Positions 43,846 to 52,871 of a DNA stretch of 64,000 nt are shown here, piece after piece. The stretch covers positions 1 through 64,000 of the forward strand of contig JALQYQ010000026.1 in the NCBI GenBank assembly GCA_023262855.1. Direction: 5' to 3'. Both the position numbers and the translations under genes were made by a program. The notes below the pieces were generated by a model. That model saw only the letters and a program-made list of their open reading frames with translations. It was not told the DNA's origin and made no database searches. Source of the stretch: Crocinitomicaceae bacterium. GTDB lineage: Bacteria; Bacteroidota; Bacteroidia; Flavobacteriales_D; Crocinitomicaceae. Position 1 is the stretch's first letter. Each line of letters opens with the position of its first letter.

Positions 43846-43931
43846 AAGCGCTTAAAACCAAAGACAGTTATTTTTCAAAAAAGGTTGCATTTCAGCTAAA
43901 GTTACTTCAAAAAAGCATTATTTTCGCTTTC

Positions 43932-43939
43932 CAAAGATA
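43932..43939 (-). promoter_or_regulatory. TAnnTTTG promoter core of the sigma factor operon
   Basis: Minus-strand TATCTTTG lies 86 bases before the sigma ATG and only 8 bp from the divergent TlpA gene start, so the two transcripts could influence one another. Confidence 0.45.
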
Positions 43940-43946
43940 AACGTAC

Positions 43947-45191
43947 ATGCTTAAAATACTCAGCTGTGGTTGGTTTTTACTAATTTCAGTATCGCTCTAT
44001 AGTCAGAAATCAGCGCTTCCAAAGTTAAAAACAGGCAGTTGGACAGGTAATTTGCAATTAGCAGAAAACGTAATGCTTCCATTTAAGTTTGTTATTTCTA
44101 AATCTGGAAACGGTTACTCATATTCTGTTTTCAATGAACAAGAAGAAATTATTCTAACAAATCCAAGTTTCAAAAAGGATACTCTCACGATTGAATTTCC
44201 TACGTTCAATTCTAAATTGGTTTTAAAACCAAGTAAAAAAAAGCAATTAACAGGCTATTGGCAAAACTTAAACAAAGGAGTTAATTATAAAATTCCTTGT
44301 ACGATCAAAGAGGGTTACAACCACCGTTTTGAAAACATGAAGTTATATGTTAGTAATACATATTTACCAAGTGATTTCGATGGAAAATGGGAAAGTACTT
44401 TTGAGCCAAATACAGAGGATGCTTACAAAGCTGTTGGCTTATTCAAACAAAATTCAACAGCAATAAGCGGAACATTTCTGACAGAAACAGGCGATTATCG
44501 TTACTTAGATGGAACCGTTGTGGAAGATAGTTTGTTTTTATCTTGTTTTGATGGTTCTCACGCATTCTTATTCACGGGTAAATTGACCAATGATAAAATT
44601 GATGGTAAATTTTACAGTGGTAAACATTGGCAAACTGATTGGATTGCAACGCGAAATGATTTATTTGAATTAACACACCCAGATTCATTGACACATGTTG
44701 TAAATTCAGATCCATTCACTATTCAACTGAAAGATTTAAAAGGTCAAGATTTTTCATTCCCAAATGAACAATACAAAGGAAAAGTAACAATCATTCAAAT
44801 CATGGGAACTTGGTGTCCGAATTGTATGGACGAAACACGTTATTTTAAAGATTTATATGCGCGTTACCATAACCAAGGATTAGAAATTATTTCTGTTGGA
44901 TATGAAGTTGGAAATACGTTTGAAGAATATGCAGCCAAAATTAGTACCTTAAAAACACGCTTAAATCTGGATTATACCTTATTAGTTGGTGGTTCAGCAA
45001 ATAAAGGTCTTGCTTCTGAACAATTTAAAATGTTGAATCAAATTATTTCGTTTCCAACAGCAATTTTTATTGGAAAAGATGGAACCATCAAGAAAGTGCA
45101 CACAGGATTCAATGGACCAGGAACAGGCCAATATTATACAGACTACGTAAAAGAAACAGAAGCCTTTATTCAGGAATTATTGAAACAGTAA
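43947..45191 (+). CDS. TlpA-like thioredoxin-fold protein
   Basis: A 414-residue exported protein with signal peptide (cut near LYSQK). The N-terminal half (about residues 20-250) is beta-rich, with repeated SGNGYSYSVFNEQEE- and GKWESTFEPNTE-type segments. The C-terminal half is a TlpA/AlkA-like thioredoxin domain with the redox motif W289-C290-P-N-C293 and the usual FPTAIFIGKDGTI segment. It probably acts in periplasmic disulfide reduction or heme-protein maturation. Confidence 0.87.
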   Translation: MLKILSCGWFLLISVSLYSQKSALPKLKTGSWTGNLQLAENVMLPFKFVISKSGNGYSYSVFNEQEEIILTNPSFKKDTLTIEFPTFNSKLVLKPSKKKQLTGYWQNLNKGVNYKIPCTIKEGYNHRFENMKLYVSNTYLPSDFDGKWESTFEPNTEDAYKAVGLFKQNSTAISGTFLTETGDYRYLDGTVVEDSLFLSCFDGSHAFLFTGKLTNDKIDGKFYSGKHWQTDWIATRNDLFELTHPDSLTHVVNSDPFTIQLKDLKGQDFSFPNEQYKGKVTIIQIMGTWCPNCMDETRYFKDLYARYHNQGLEIISVGYEVGNTFEEYAAKISTLKTRLNLDYTLLVGGSANKGLASEQFKMLNQIISFPTAIFIGKDGTIKKVHTGFNGPGTGQYYTDYVKETEAFIQELLKQ

Positions 45192-45195
45192 TTGC

Positions 45196-45636
45196 TTAGC
45201 AACAAGCAATTTTGTTGACACGGTTCTGGTGTCTTCCGCCTTCAAAAGCTGTCGATAAAAACACATCCACCATTTCAAGACCTTCTTCTTCGGAAATAAA
45301 ACGAGCAGGTAATGCAATAATATTTGCATCGTTGTGCTGACGCGCTAATTCAGCAATTTCTTTTTTCCAACACAAAGCAGAACGAATGCCTTGGTGTTTA
45401 TTTGCTGTCATGTTTATTCCATTTCCAGAACCACAGATTACAATTCCCAACATGTTTTCGTTTTCTTCCACCATTGATGCTACTGGATGCGCATAATCCG
45501 GATAATCGATGCTTTCTTCAGAATAACAACCGAAGTCTTTTACTTCATATCCTTTTGCCTCTAAATGTGCTTTTACTCGTTCTTTTAATTGAAATCCTGC
45601 GTGATCTGCTCCGATTGGAATAATAACTTTGCTCAT
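45196..45636 (-). CDS. rpiB: Ribose-5-phosphate isomerase B
   Basis: A 146-residue RpiB/LacAB family enzyme. GADHAGFQLKERVK is at the start, the catalytic Cys68 lies in VICGSGNGINMTANK, and ALCWKKEIAELARQHNDANIIALPAR follows in the C-terminal half (read from residue 86). It interconverts ribose- and ribulose-5-phosphate. Its TACCTTTG core is 16 bases upstream. It is convergent with the TlpA-like gene, with a 4-bp gap. Confidence 0.94.
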   Translation of the reverse strand: MSKVIIPIGADHAGFQLKERVKAHLEAKGYEVKDFGCYSEESIDYPDYAHPVASMVEENENMLGIVICGSGNGINMTANKHQGIRSALCWKKEIAELARQHNDANIIALPARFISEEEGLEMVDVFLSTAFEGGRHQNRVNKIACC

Positions 45637-46339
45637 ATCGTTAATTTGAAAACAAAGGTAAACTATATGAACAATTGATTCAAGTTTTAAACATTGAAGA
45701 AATCAACCGTTTTATAAACAACCATTTTTAAAGGAATTACTAAATCAACTTTTACACACAAACTACATAGACAATTGTTAATTGACGTGTATAAGTTGTA
45801 AAACTATTTACTTGTTTAATCCAATTAAATTTCCAAACCAGATAGTTTTTGAATTATGCAAGGAAAGTTTAAGTGATTTGTTGTTTTTCTTTCATTATAG
45901 TTAGACACAATTTTAATCTTCAGTTCATTATTTAGTTATACACAATTTACCTTATTCACAACATTGTTAATATCTAGCTAATCGATTAAAAACAAAGGAT
46001 TAAAACCAGATTGGTTGTGTTGATAAGCATCACTAAAAATGTAATAAGTTAAAATAGCAATGAAAATCAAGAAGATTTTCTAACATATTAACACAACTAA
46101 TAAAAAGGAATAAATAATCTTTTAAAAAAATTTCTTTAATTATTCTTTTATCTCCTTCTTGTAATCGGCCAAATTTGATTTTTAGAAATAATAAACTAGC
46201 TTTAATGGAGGGCGCGGTGGCTGTTTTAAGTAAATTACTAGTAATCAAGTGTGAACGTTTTTTATTACATCAAGAATTCGCATCTTTACAAAGTTAAAGT
46301 AAACGACAAGAAACAAGGAAGGGTTTTCTTTCTTTTATC
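45637..46339. other. Candidate replication origin: gene-free AT-rich region with DnaA-box matches
   Basis: This is the longest gene-free stretch in the window (703 bp). Plus-strand 9-mers TTTTACACA (45750-45758), TTATACACA (45936-45944) and TTATTCACA (45952-45960) match the relaxed DnaA box TTWTnCACA, and CGTGTATAA (45786-45794) is one base off in the other orientation. Very AT-rich sequence follows (46081-46200), as in an unwinding element. Apart from the rpiB promoter at its left edge I see no ORF, RNA or repeat. dnaA is not adjacent. The origin call is an inference. Confidence 0.4.
45653..45660 (-). promoter_or_regulatory. TAnnTTTG promoter core of rpiB
   Basis: Minus-strand TACCTTTG lies 16 bases before the rpiB ATG. 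Confidence 0.6.
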
Positions 46340-48718
46340 ATGATAAATATCAACAACATATTACATTTTTCAAATTCCTCTAAAAAGGAGTTCAAACCGT
46401 ATTATGAAAAAGAAAATGATTTCAATCGCTTGGCTCTATTGTATGGAATTGCAGGAATGATTATTAGTCCAATCTTTTGTTTTTTAATTTATAAAACAGC
46501 TGTTCCTGTTATCTATTTTCAAATTGGTTTATCCTTTACCCTTTTATTTCCAGTTTACATTTTACTTTGTTATTTCATTAAATCGCTCAATAATAAATTA
46601 ATTTACTTTTTTGTTGTTCATTTTTTCATAGTTACTTACTTAGCTTTTATTTCCAACTTAGACAGTAATTTTGAGTTAATTCATACCTTTTGTTTTTATG
46701 CGTTATTTACGGTTATTCTGTTCGTAATTCAGCGTTTATATCCAGCAATTCTTTACAATTTCTTCGTTTTATCATTGTTGATTTATGCTTACAAGCATGT
46801 GAAAAATCCTGATATTCCTGTATTGGGAACAATGGGCATATTTTCAGTTATTTCGCTTTGTTCGGTATTGGTCCTTGTATCACGTAAACGGTTGATCACA
46901 AGCGTTGAAGATTATTCAGAATACTTAAGTACGATCGTAAATAATCCTGGAATTGGATATGTCTTATTGAAATTCTCCAGTACGAAAGAACAAGTAATTG
47001 ATTTCAACAATGAATCTTACCGCTTATTGAATTGTAAGAAAGAGCAATTACCAGAAATTCTTTTCGCGCATTTTTCAGCAGAAGAGCAACAGCAAATGTT
47101 CAATTTAAAAATTGGAAACGAGTTCGTTAAAACGGTCAATTTAGATGTAACTGGAAAAACACGTTTTTTAGAATTGGACGTCACGATTTTACCACTTAAA
47201 AGTGGAATGTATTGGTTGTTGAGAATTGTTGATGTTACGTTGAAAAATGCTGAAAAAGAAGCACTAGAGCGCAACCGACAAAGTTTTAAATCAATCCTCG
47301 AAAACACACCTGAAGGAATTCTAATTATTCACCAAAATGAATTGTTGTATACCAACAAAGGAATGCACGGAATCATTGAGCGCGAGGTTACAACGATAGA
47401 TGATTTATTCTTACCGATTGATCAACAGCAGTTTTTAACGATTTTAGAAGAACAGCGTAAACAAAAAACAATTTATCAGCAGCAGCTCCGCTTAAAAACA
47501 GCTTCAAAAAATGAACTTACGGTTGATGTTACCTTGGTTTCAACCTTGTTTGAGGACAAAGAATCGACCCTTGTGATTATTAAAGATATTTCGCTTCAAC
47601 ATCAGCTTTCACGCGAAATGTTACGTGCCGAAATAGCTGAAGAAACGAATAAGAAACTGGCAACTGAAATCAAGGAGCGTATTCGAACGGAAAAACTTCT
47701 ACAAGAACAATTTTTAAGAAGCAATGCGATTTTTGATAGCTCGTCGAATACTTTATTGTTGACGTTGGACACCGATTTCAAAATTTCTTCGTTCAACACC
47801 CATTGTCAAAATTACTTTTCCTATTTGATTGACAAAAAGATGGAAGTAAATGATTCTTTCAATTACTTTTTTAATCAAGTGTACGACGCCAAACAAGTGC
47901 GCTATTTCCGTTTTATCTTAAACGCTGTTAAAAAGGGAGAATCAAAACAAATGGAATCGTATTTTCTTTCCAAAGGAAGTGTGAGATGGATTGAATTGTT
48001 CATTAACCCAATTGTAGATATTGAAGGACAAGTAACCGAAATTTCATTGGTTGGTCACGACATTACAGAGAAAAAACTTTCTGAAAAAGAAATTGTAGAA
48101 TCATTGAAAGAGAAAGAGGTTTTGCTAAAAGAAATCCATCACCGAGTTAAAAACAACTTACAGGTAATTTCGAGTATTTTAAACCTTCAAAGTTCGTTTG
48201 TGAAGGATGAAAAAACGCTTGAAATATTGGATGAAAGCCGGAACCGCATTCGTTCAATGGCCATCATTCACGAAAATTTATACCGAACAACGAATTTTTC
48301 TTCCATTGATTTTACGAGTTACTTGCAAAACTTATGTACCAATTTGATTTCATCATACCATGTTTATTCTGGAATAGTTGAATTCAAGGATGAAATGGAA
48401 AAAATTGATTTGGTGTTGGATCAAGCGATACCTTGTGGCTTGTTGGTAAATGAATTAATAACCAACTCCATTAAATATGCTTTTCCAAGTAAACAAGAGG
48501 GACAAATCACCGTCGGTTTGGAGGAAAAAGATGAAACAATTTATTTGCGAATTGAAGATAATGGAATCGGTTTACCAAAAGATTTCGACATGATGAAAAC
48601 CGACACTCTTGGTTTACAACTTGTTTCAACATTGGTTGAACAATTGGATGGAGAAATTACGGTTCGCAATCACCAAGGAACGAAATATTTGATTACATTT
48701 GGGAAAGTCAAACTCTAA
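46340..48718 (+). CDS. Multi-PAS sensor histidine kinase (HisKA_2 type)
   Basis: A 792-residue kinase with five to six N-terminal membrane helices (about residues 28-178), then PAS-like modules (about 195-300, 315-420 and 465-580). The HisKA_2 dimerisation domain has KEIHHRVKNNLQVISSILNL (phosphoacceptor His 600/601), and a HATPase domain follows with NELITNSIKYAFP, DNGIGLP and TLGLQLV motifs. The second gene of the pair, a response regulator, follows after 8 bp. The signal sensed is unknown. Confidence 0.93.
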   Translation: MININNILHFSNSSKKEFKPYYEKENDFNRLALLYGIAGMIISPIFCFLIYKTAVPVIYFQIGLSFTLLFPVYILLCYFIKSLNNKLIYFFVVHFFIVTYLAFISNLDSNFELIHTFCFYALFTVILFVIQRLYPAILYNFFVLSLLIYAYKHVKNPDIPVLGTMGIFSVISLCSVLVLVSRKRLITSVEDYSEYLSTIVNNPGIGYVLLKFSSTKEQVIDFNNESYRLLNCKKEQLPEILFAHFSAEEQQQMFNLKIGNEFVKTVNLDVTGKTRFLELDVTILPLKSGMYWLLRIVDVTLKNAEKEALERNRQSFKSILENTPEGILIIHQNELLYTNKGMHGIIEREVTTIDDLFLPIDQQQFLTILEEQRKQKTIYQQQLRLKTASKNELTVDVTLVSTLFEDKESTLVIIKDISLQHQLSREMLRAEIAEETNKKLATEIKERIRTEKLLQEQFLRSNAIFDSSSNTLLLTLDTDFKISSFNTHCQNYFSYLIDKKMEVNDSFNYFFNQVYDAKQVRYFRFILNAVKKGESKQMESYFLSKGSVRWIELFINPIVDIEGQVTEISLVGHDITEKKLSEKEIVESLKEKEVLLKEIHHRVKNNLQVISSILNLQSSFVKDEKTLEILDESRNRIRSMAIIHENLYRTTNFSSIDFTSYLQNLCTNLISSYHVYSGIVEFKDEMEKIDLVLDQAIPCGLLVNELITNSIKYAFPSKQEGQITVGLEEKDETIYLRIEDNGIGLPKDFDMMKTDTLGLQLVSTLVEQLDGEITVRNHQGTKYLITFGKVKL

Positions 48719-48726
48719 ATAGCTCT

Positions 48727-49482
48727 ATGTCAAAAACCAATATTCTTGTGGTAGAGGACGAGTCAATCGTTTCAAAAGACATTCAACATAGCTTGAATAA
48801 ATTAGGCTACAATGTTGTGGGAGCAGCATCAACTGGTGAAAAAGCATTGGAACTAGCGCGTAGCGAACGTCCAGACATCGTTTTGATGGACATCATGCTG
48901 AAAGGAGATATGAATGGAATTGAAACAGCAGAAATCATTCGAACTGAATTAGCTGTGCCAGTCGTTTTCTTAACAGCCTATGCAGATGAGTCGACTTTAT
49001 CAAAAGCAAAAGTCACAGAACCATACGGTTACATTATAAAACCATTTAAAGAAATCGATTTACATACATCGATCGAAATGGCAATTTATAAGCACGGAAA
49101 AGAACAAGAAATTATTCGTGAACGTGATTTGTTGTATTCAATCGTTGAAAACAAGGAAGCTTCTGCTGATTTCATTTTTGTGAAGTCAAATAGCAAATTA
49201 GTGAAGCTGAAAACAATCGATATTTTCTACATTGAAGCCTTGAAAGATTACGTTGTGATCCATACAGCAGATACGCGTTATACGATTCATTCAACAATGA
49301 AAGACATTGAAAACAAAATGGGAACAGCGGAGTTTATTCGTGTCCACCGTTCCTTTATTGTTCGTCTCGATAAAATTGCTTCAATTGAATTTCCAAACCT
49401 GACATTGGAACACGATAAGAAAGTAATTCCAATCGGAGGTTCTTACCGTGATGATTTGAATAATCGCATCAAAATGGTGTAA
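48727..49482 (+). CDS. LytTR-family response regulator
   Basis: A 251-residue two-domain regulator. The receiver domain holds the acidic pair VEDE near the start, the phosphoacceptor D55 in VLMDIML, and the conserved T and K in FLTAYAD and YIIKPF. The C-terminal half is a LytTR DNA-binding domain (IFYIEALKDYVVIHT, EFIRVHRSFIVRLDKI). It is the partner of the kinase directly upstream. The gene ends in a hairpin (GGTGTA/TACACC) shared with the convergent SiaC-like gene. Confidence 0.93.
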   Translation: MSKTNILVVEDESIVSKDIQHSLNKLGYNVVGAASTGEKALELARSERPDIVLMDIMLKGDMNGIETAEIIRTELAVPVVFLTAYADESTLSKAKVTEPYGYIIKPFKEIDLHTSIEMAIYKHGKEQEIIRERDLLYSIVENKEASADFIFVKSNSKLVKLKTIDIFYIEALKDYVVIHTADTRYTIHSTMKDIENKMGTAEFIRVHRSFIVRLDKIASIEFPNLTLEHDKKVIPIGGSYRDDLNNRIKMV

Positions 49483-49490
49483 TATACACC

Positions 49491-49889
49491 CTACGCAACA
49501 AATTTCTGAGTCGTTACTTTGTGTTGAATTGAAATCGTCAATTTCGTCACGTTTTCAAACAATTCAATCAGTTCTAATTGATCTTCGTCTTCATCGTAAC
49601 ACGCCCAATTTATTTCAAGTGCTAAGCCTTTCTTTTGAAGAAAACGTGTCATTTTTAACAAACACATCAAGCGTGATGAAGTTTGTGTGTTAAAATATTC
49701 TAAATCGATGTTGAGTACGGTTTTTTCTTTTGGATTTCTAAGGTAACCCATGTACCAAATAAACAATCCATCCCAAAAGTGATCTTTTTCGAAAAAAATC
49801 GACTTTCCCGTTAAACTCATTTCGCCAGTGGTTCCATTAAAATCAATCTTTGGTGTTAGGTTGGTGCCGTTAATTCTAAATGTTCTCAT
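49491..49889 (-). CDS. SiaC-like (DUF1987) regulatory phosphoprotein
   Basis: A 132-residue protein from the ATG at 49887-49889, chosen because the family starts near there and a TATGTTTG promoter core lies 19 bases upstream; an ATG at 49979 would add 30 unrelated residues. The pattern GEMSLTGKSIFFEKD and IDLEYFNTQTSSRLMCLL fits SiaC/DUF1987, a protein controlled by reversible phosphorylation, with T68 and its neighbours as candidate phosphosites. The kinase and phosphatase partners SiaB and SiaA are not encoded nearby. Confidence 0.8.
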   Translation of the reverse strand: MRTFRINGTNLTPKIDFNGTTGEMSLTGKSIFFEKDHFWDGLFIWYMGYLRNPKEKTVLNIDLEYFNTQTSSRLMCLLKMTRFLQKKGLALEINWACYDEDEDQLELIELFENVTKLTISIQHKVTTQKFVA

Positions 49890-49908
49890 ACCTCCATAAT
49901 TGATGAAG

Positions 49909-49916
49909 CAAACATA
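49909..49916 (-). promoter_or_regulatory. TAnnTTTG promoter core of the SiaC-like gene
   Basis: Minus-strand TATGTTTG supports the start codon at 49889 and excludes the longer reading. Confidence 0.6.
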
Positions 49917-50025
49917 CAGTGCTTTTTTCGCCACAAAAACAAAAACATCCAACAAGAACTTAAAATAGGAAGTTCGCACTAAGTAAGGATACGTTAAAAC
50001 ACGTAAAACAACCTCGAAAAGGAGG

Positions 50026-50053
50026 AAAAAGGTATTAGTTTGTAACCCTTTTT
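50026..50053 (-). terminator. Weak terminator after rnr
   Basis: AAAAAGG/CCTTTTT arms (50047-50053 with 50026-50032) overlap the rnr stop codon; the stem is AT-rich with only two G-C pairs. Confidence 0.45.
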
Positions 50054-52187
50054 AATCCACCACCAACTCTAAATCGATCTGGCGTTTGCGTGGATGAACT
50101 TCATAAATGCGGACACGAACCTTGTCTCCAAAGTTGTATTCTTTCTTCGTTTTCCCACCAATGATGCGGTATTTTTCGGCATCGAAATAGAAGCGATCAC
50201 CAGGAATCTCATTCATTGGAACCATGCCTTCGCAATAGTTTTCGTCCATTTTCACAAACAAACCAAACTCCGCAATTCCAGAAACAGTTCCTGTGAATTC
50301 TTCACCGATGTGATCTTGTACAAACAAGGTTTGGAAGTATTTAGTCGATTCACGTTCTGCCTCAACAGCTTTACGTTCCATGCGTGAAATACGTTTACAC
50401 ACATCGTCCAATTCTTTTCCGTAACGGTGTTTTTTATGCGTTAATTCTTCTTGTAAAATGCGGTGAACAACTAAATCTGCATAGCGACGAATTGGAGACG
50501 TAAAATGCGTGTAGAAATCAAATGCTAAACCGTAGTGACCAATGTTCGTTGTTTCATACGTTGCTTTTGCCATGGAACGAATCGCCATGGTTTGAATCAA
50601 TGAATACTCATTTTTTAAACGAATATCATCCAACAAACGATTAATACTTCCAGCAATTTGATCGGGTGTAGTGAAGTCTAATTTATATCCAAATTTATCG
50701 ATAAAGACATTGAACAACGCAATTTTCGCAACATCTGGTTTATCATGCACTCGGAAAACAAAAGGAACAGGATCTCTTCCTTTTTTCGGTTCAGCAACAA
50801 ACATCGCCACTTTTTTGTTCGCCAATAACATGAACTCTTCAATCAACTTGTGTGCGTCTTTTGATGTCTTAATAATCACTTCTGATGGGTGACCAGTTTC
50901 ATCCAATTTGAAACGCATTTCTTCTGATTCAATACTCAACGCTCCGTGTTTTAAGCGCGCTTTTCGCAAAATTTTAGCGATTTTATCGAGAATAAGAATT
51001 TCTTCTTTGAAATCTCCATCTTTTCCTTCAATGATTTCTTGCGCTTCTTCATAGCTAAAACGACGATCTGAATGGATCACAGTTTTTCCAAACCATTGGT
51101 TGTACACCTTTCCGTTTTCATCCATTTCAAAGACGGCAGAGAAACTAAATTTGTCTTCATTCGGACGCAAAGAACACGCCATGTTCGATAATTGTTCTGG
51201 CAACATGGGAACAACGCGATCAACAAGGTAAACAGAATTTGAACGCTTCAATGCTTCTTTATCCATTGCACTTCCAGGTCGCACGTAATAACTTACATCG
51301 GCAATGTGAACACCAATTTCAATGTTTCCATTTTCCAAACGTTTAAACGACAAAGCATCATCAAAATCGCGTGCATCAACAGGGTCAATTGTGAAGGTTG
51401 TTATATTTCTAAAGTCGCGACGTGTTTTCACTTCTTCAGGATCTAAATCCAATCCAATAACTTCTGCTTCGGCTAAAACTTCTTGCGGGAATTTGTAATC
51501 GATTCCTTGGTTGCATAAAATGCTAATCATTTCAACATCGTTTGAACCAGGTTTACCTAAAACCTCAACAACTTCACCGTATGGATTTTTAGAAGATTTT
51601 GGCCAAACCGTTATTTTCACCAAGGCTTTGTCACCTTGTTTTGCGCCGTTTAATTTTTCTTTTGCAATGTAAATATCTGTTCCAGCTTTCGCATTATCAG
51701 GTACCAAAAACGCAAATTTTTCATGCATTTCAATGGTTCCAACGAATTGCGTTCGCTCACGATTCAATACGTCAATCACTTCACCTTCATTACGCGATTG
51801 ACCTCGTTTGAAAATGTGAACACGCACACGATCACCGTTTAAAGCTTGTCCAACATTTTGCGGCGCAATGTAAATATCTGCTTGTTCATCGTCTGTAATC
51901 ACAAATCCAGCACCACGCGCCGTCAACTCGATGTTTCCTTCAACCGAACTGCGCGATACGCCTTTTGTGTAAACACCATGTGAAGCACGTTGCAATAAAT
52001 TTTGCTTTACCAAATCCTCCAAAATGTCATAAACCAATTTACGAAGCGCATTTTCACGCACATCAATCAATGCACACACTTGTTTGTGAGAAAGCACACT
52101 TTCTGGATTTTTATCAAACACTTTGCGAACCACATGCGCGAGGCTGTGCTTCATTTTAGAGGATTTATTTTGCTTCTTTTTTGACAT
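50052..52187 (-). CDS. rnr: Ribonuclease R
   Basis: A 711-residue exoribonuclease of the RNase II/R family from the ATG at 52185-52187. An upstream ATG at 52271 would add 28 non-family residues. Order: lysine-rich N-terminus, winged-helix domain (LAHVVRKVFDKNPESVLSH), two cold-shock domains, the RNB catalytic domain (FTIDPVDARDFDDALSF with the metal-binding Asp set, and HFTSPIRRYADLVVHR), and a C-terminal S1 domain (GEEFTGTVSGIAEFGLFVKM). It degrades structured RNA 3' to 5'. A TAACTTCG box sits 5 bases before the ATG. Confidence 0.96.
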   Translation of the reverse strand: MSKKKQNKSSKMKHSLAHVVRKVFDKNPESVLSHKQVCALIDVRENALRKLVYDILEDLVKQNLLQRASHGVYTKGVSRSSVEGNIELTARGAGFVITDDEQADIYIAPQNVGQALNGDRVRVHIFKRGQSRNEGEVIDVLNRERTQFVGTIEMHEKFAFLVPDNAKAGTDIYIAKEKLNGAKQGDKALVKITVWPKSSKNPYGEVVEVLGKPGSNDVEMISILCNQGIDYKFPQEVLAEAEVIGLDLDPEEVKTRRDFRNITTFTIDPVDARDFDDALSFKRLENGNIEIGVHIADVSYYVRPGSAMDKEALKRSNSVYLVDRVVPMLPEQLSNMACSLRPNEDKFSFSAVFEMDENGKVYNQWFGKTVIHSDRRFSYEEAQEIIEGKDGDFKEEILILDKIAKILRKARLKHGALSIESEEMRFKLDETGHPSEVIIKTSKDAHKLIEEFMLLANKKVAMFVAEPKKGRDPVPFVFRVHDKPDVAKIALFNVFIDKFGYKLDFTTPDQIAGSINRLLDDIRLKNEYSLIQTMAIRSMAKATYETTNIGHYGLAFDFYTHFTSPIRRYADLVVHRILQEELTHKKHRYGKELDDVCKRISRMERKAVEAERESTKYFQTLFVQDHIGEEFTGTVSGIAEFGLFVKMDENYCEGMVPMNEIPGDRFYFDAEKYRIIGGKTKKEYNFGDKVRVRIYEVHPRKRQIDLELVVD

Positions 52188-52293
52188 ATATGCGAAGTTA
52201 GTGGTATTTTGTATGCGAAACACGGGAAAAAACACATATTCAAAACGATTGAAAGATTCTTCCCGATTCATAGGACAATAAAAGGAAGAATGA

Positions 52294-52301
52294 TAACTTT
52301 G
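52294..52301 (+). promoter_or_regulatory. TAnnTTTG promoter core of the ferritin operon
   Basis: TAACTTTG lies 16 bases before the ferritin ATG. Confidence 0.6.
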
Positions 52302-52317
52302 TAAAAAACACCTAATT

Positions 52318-52842
52318 ATGAATACACGCGTTGAACAAGCATTGAATGATCAAATCGAAAAAGAAGCATCTTCTTCTCAATTTTATTTAGCAATGGCCTC
52401 TTGGGCTGAAAACAATGGAATGAATGGTACAGCGAAGTTCATGTACCAGCATTCAGACGAGGAGCGTTTTCACATGTTGAAATTGGTGAAATTTGTCAAT
52501 GAGCGTGGAGGAAAAGCGGTTATTCCAGCGATTTCAATGCCACCAAAAGAATTCAACGATTTGACAAATGTATTTGAATTGTTGTTGAACCATGAAATTA
52601 TGGTAACTGAAAGCATCAATAATTTGGTGGATATTTGTTTACAAGAAAAAGATTACACAACACATAACTTTATTCAATGGTATGTTTCTGAGCAATTGGA
52701 AGAAGAAGCATTGGCTCGTACAGTGTTGGATAAACTAAAATTAATTGGTGGCGATAAAGGTGGAATGTACATGTTTGACCGCGACCTAGAAAATTCAGCA
52801 ATTGCGGCAGCTCCAGCGAATGGAGGAACAGGTGCAATGTAA
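52318..52842 (+). CDS. ftnA: Non-heme ferritin
   Basis: A 174-residue ferritin with the expected four-helix bundle. Ferroxidase ligands seen are E16, E49 and H52, with later Glu residues in NHEIMVTESI and EQLEEEA. It stores iron as a 24-mer. The receptor-cyclase gene follows after 29 bp with no terminator, so the two may be co-transcribed. Confidence 0.95.
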   Translation: MNTRVEQALNDQIEKEASSSQFYLAMASWAENNGMNGTAKFMYQHSDEERFHMLKLVKFVNERGGKAVIPAISMPPKEFNDLTNVFELLLNHEIMVTESINNLVDICLQEKDYTTHNFIQWYVSEQLEEEALARTVLDKLKLIGGDKGGMYMFDRDLENSAIAAAPANGGTGAM

Positions 52843-52871
52843 ACAACTCAATCATCTAAAATACTACGATA

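Noticed and set aside
49476-49490. GGTGTA/TACACC hairpin at the convergent ends of the LytTR and SiaC-like genes as a terminator
   Set aside because: The stem is short with a three-base loop and no T-run on either side.
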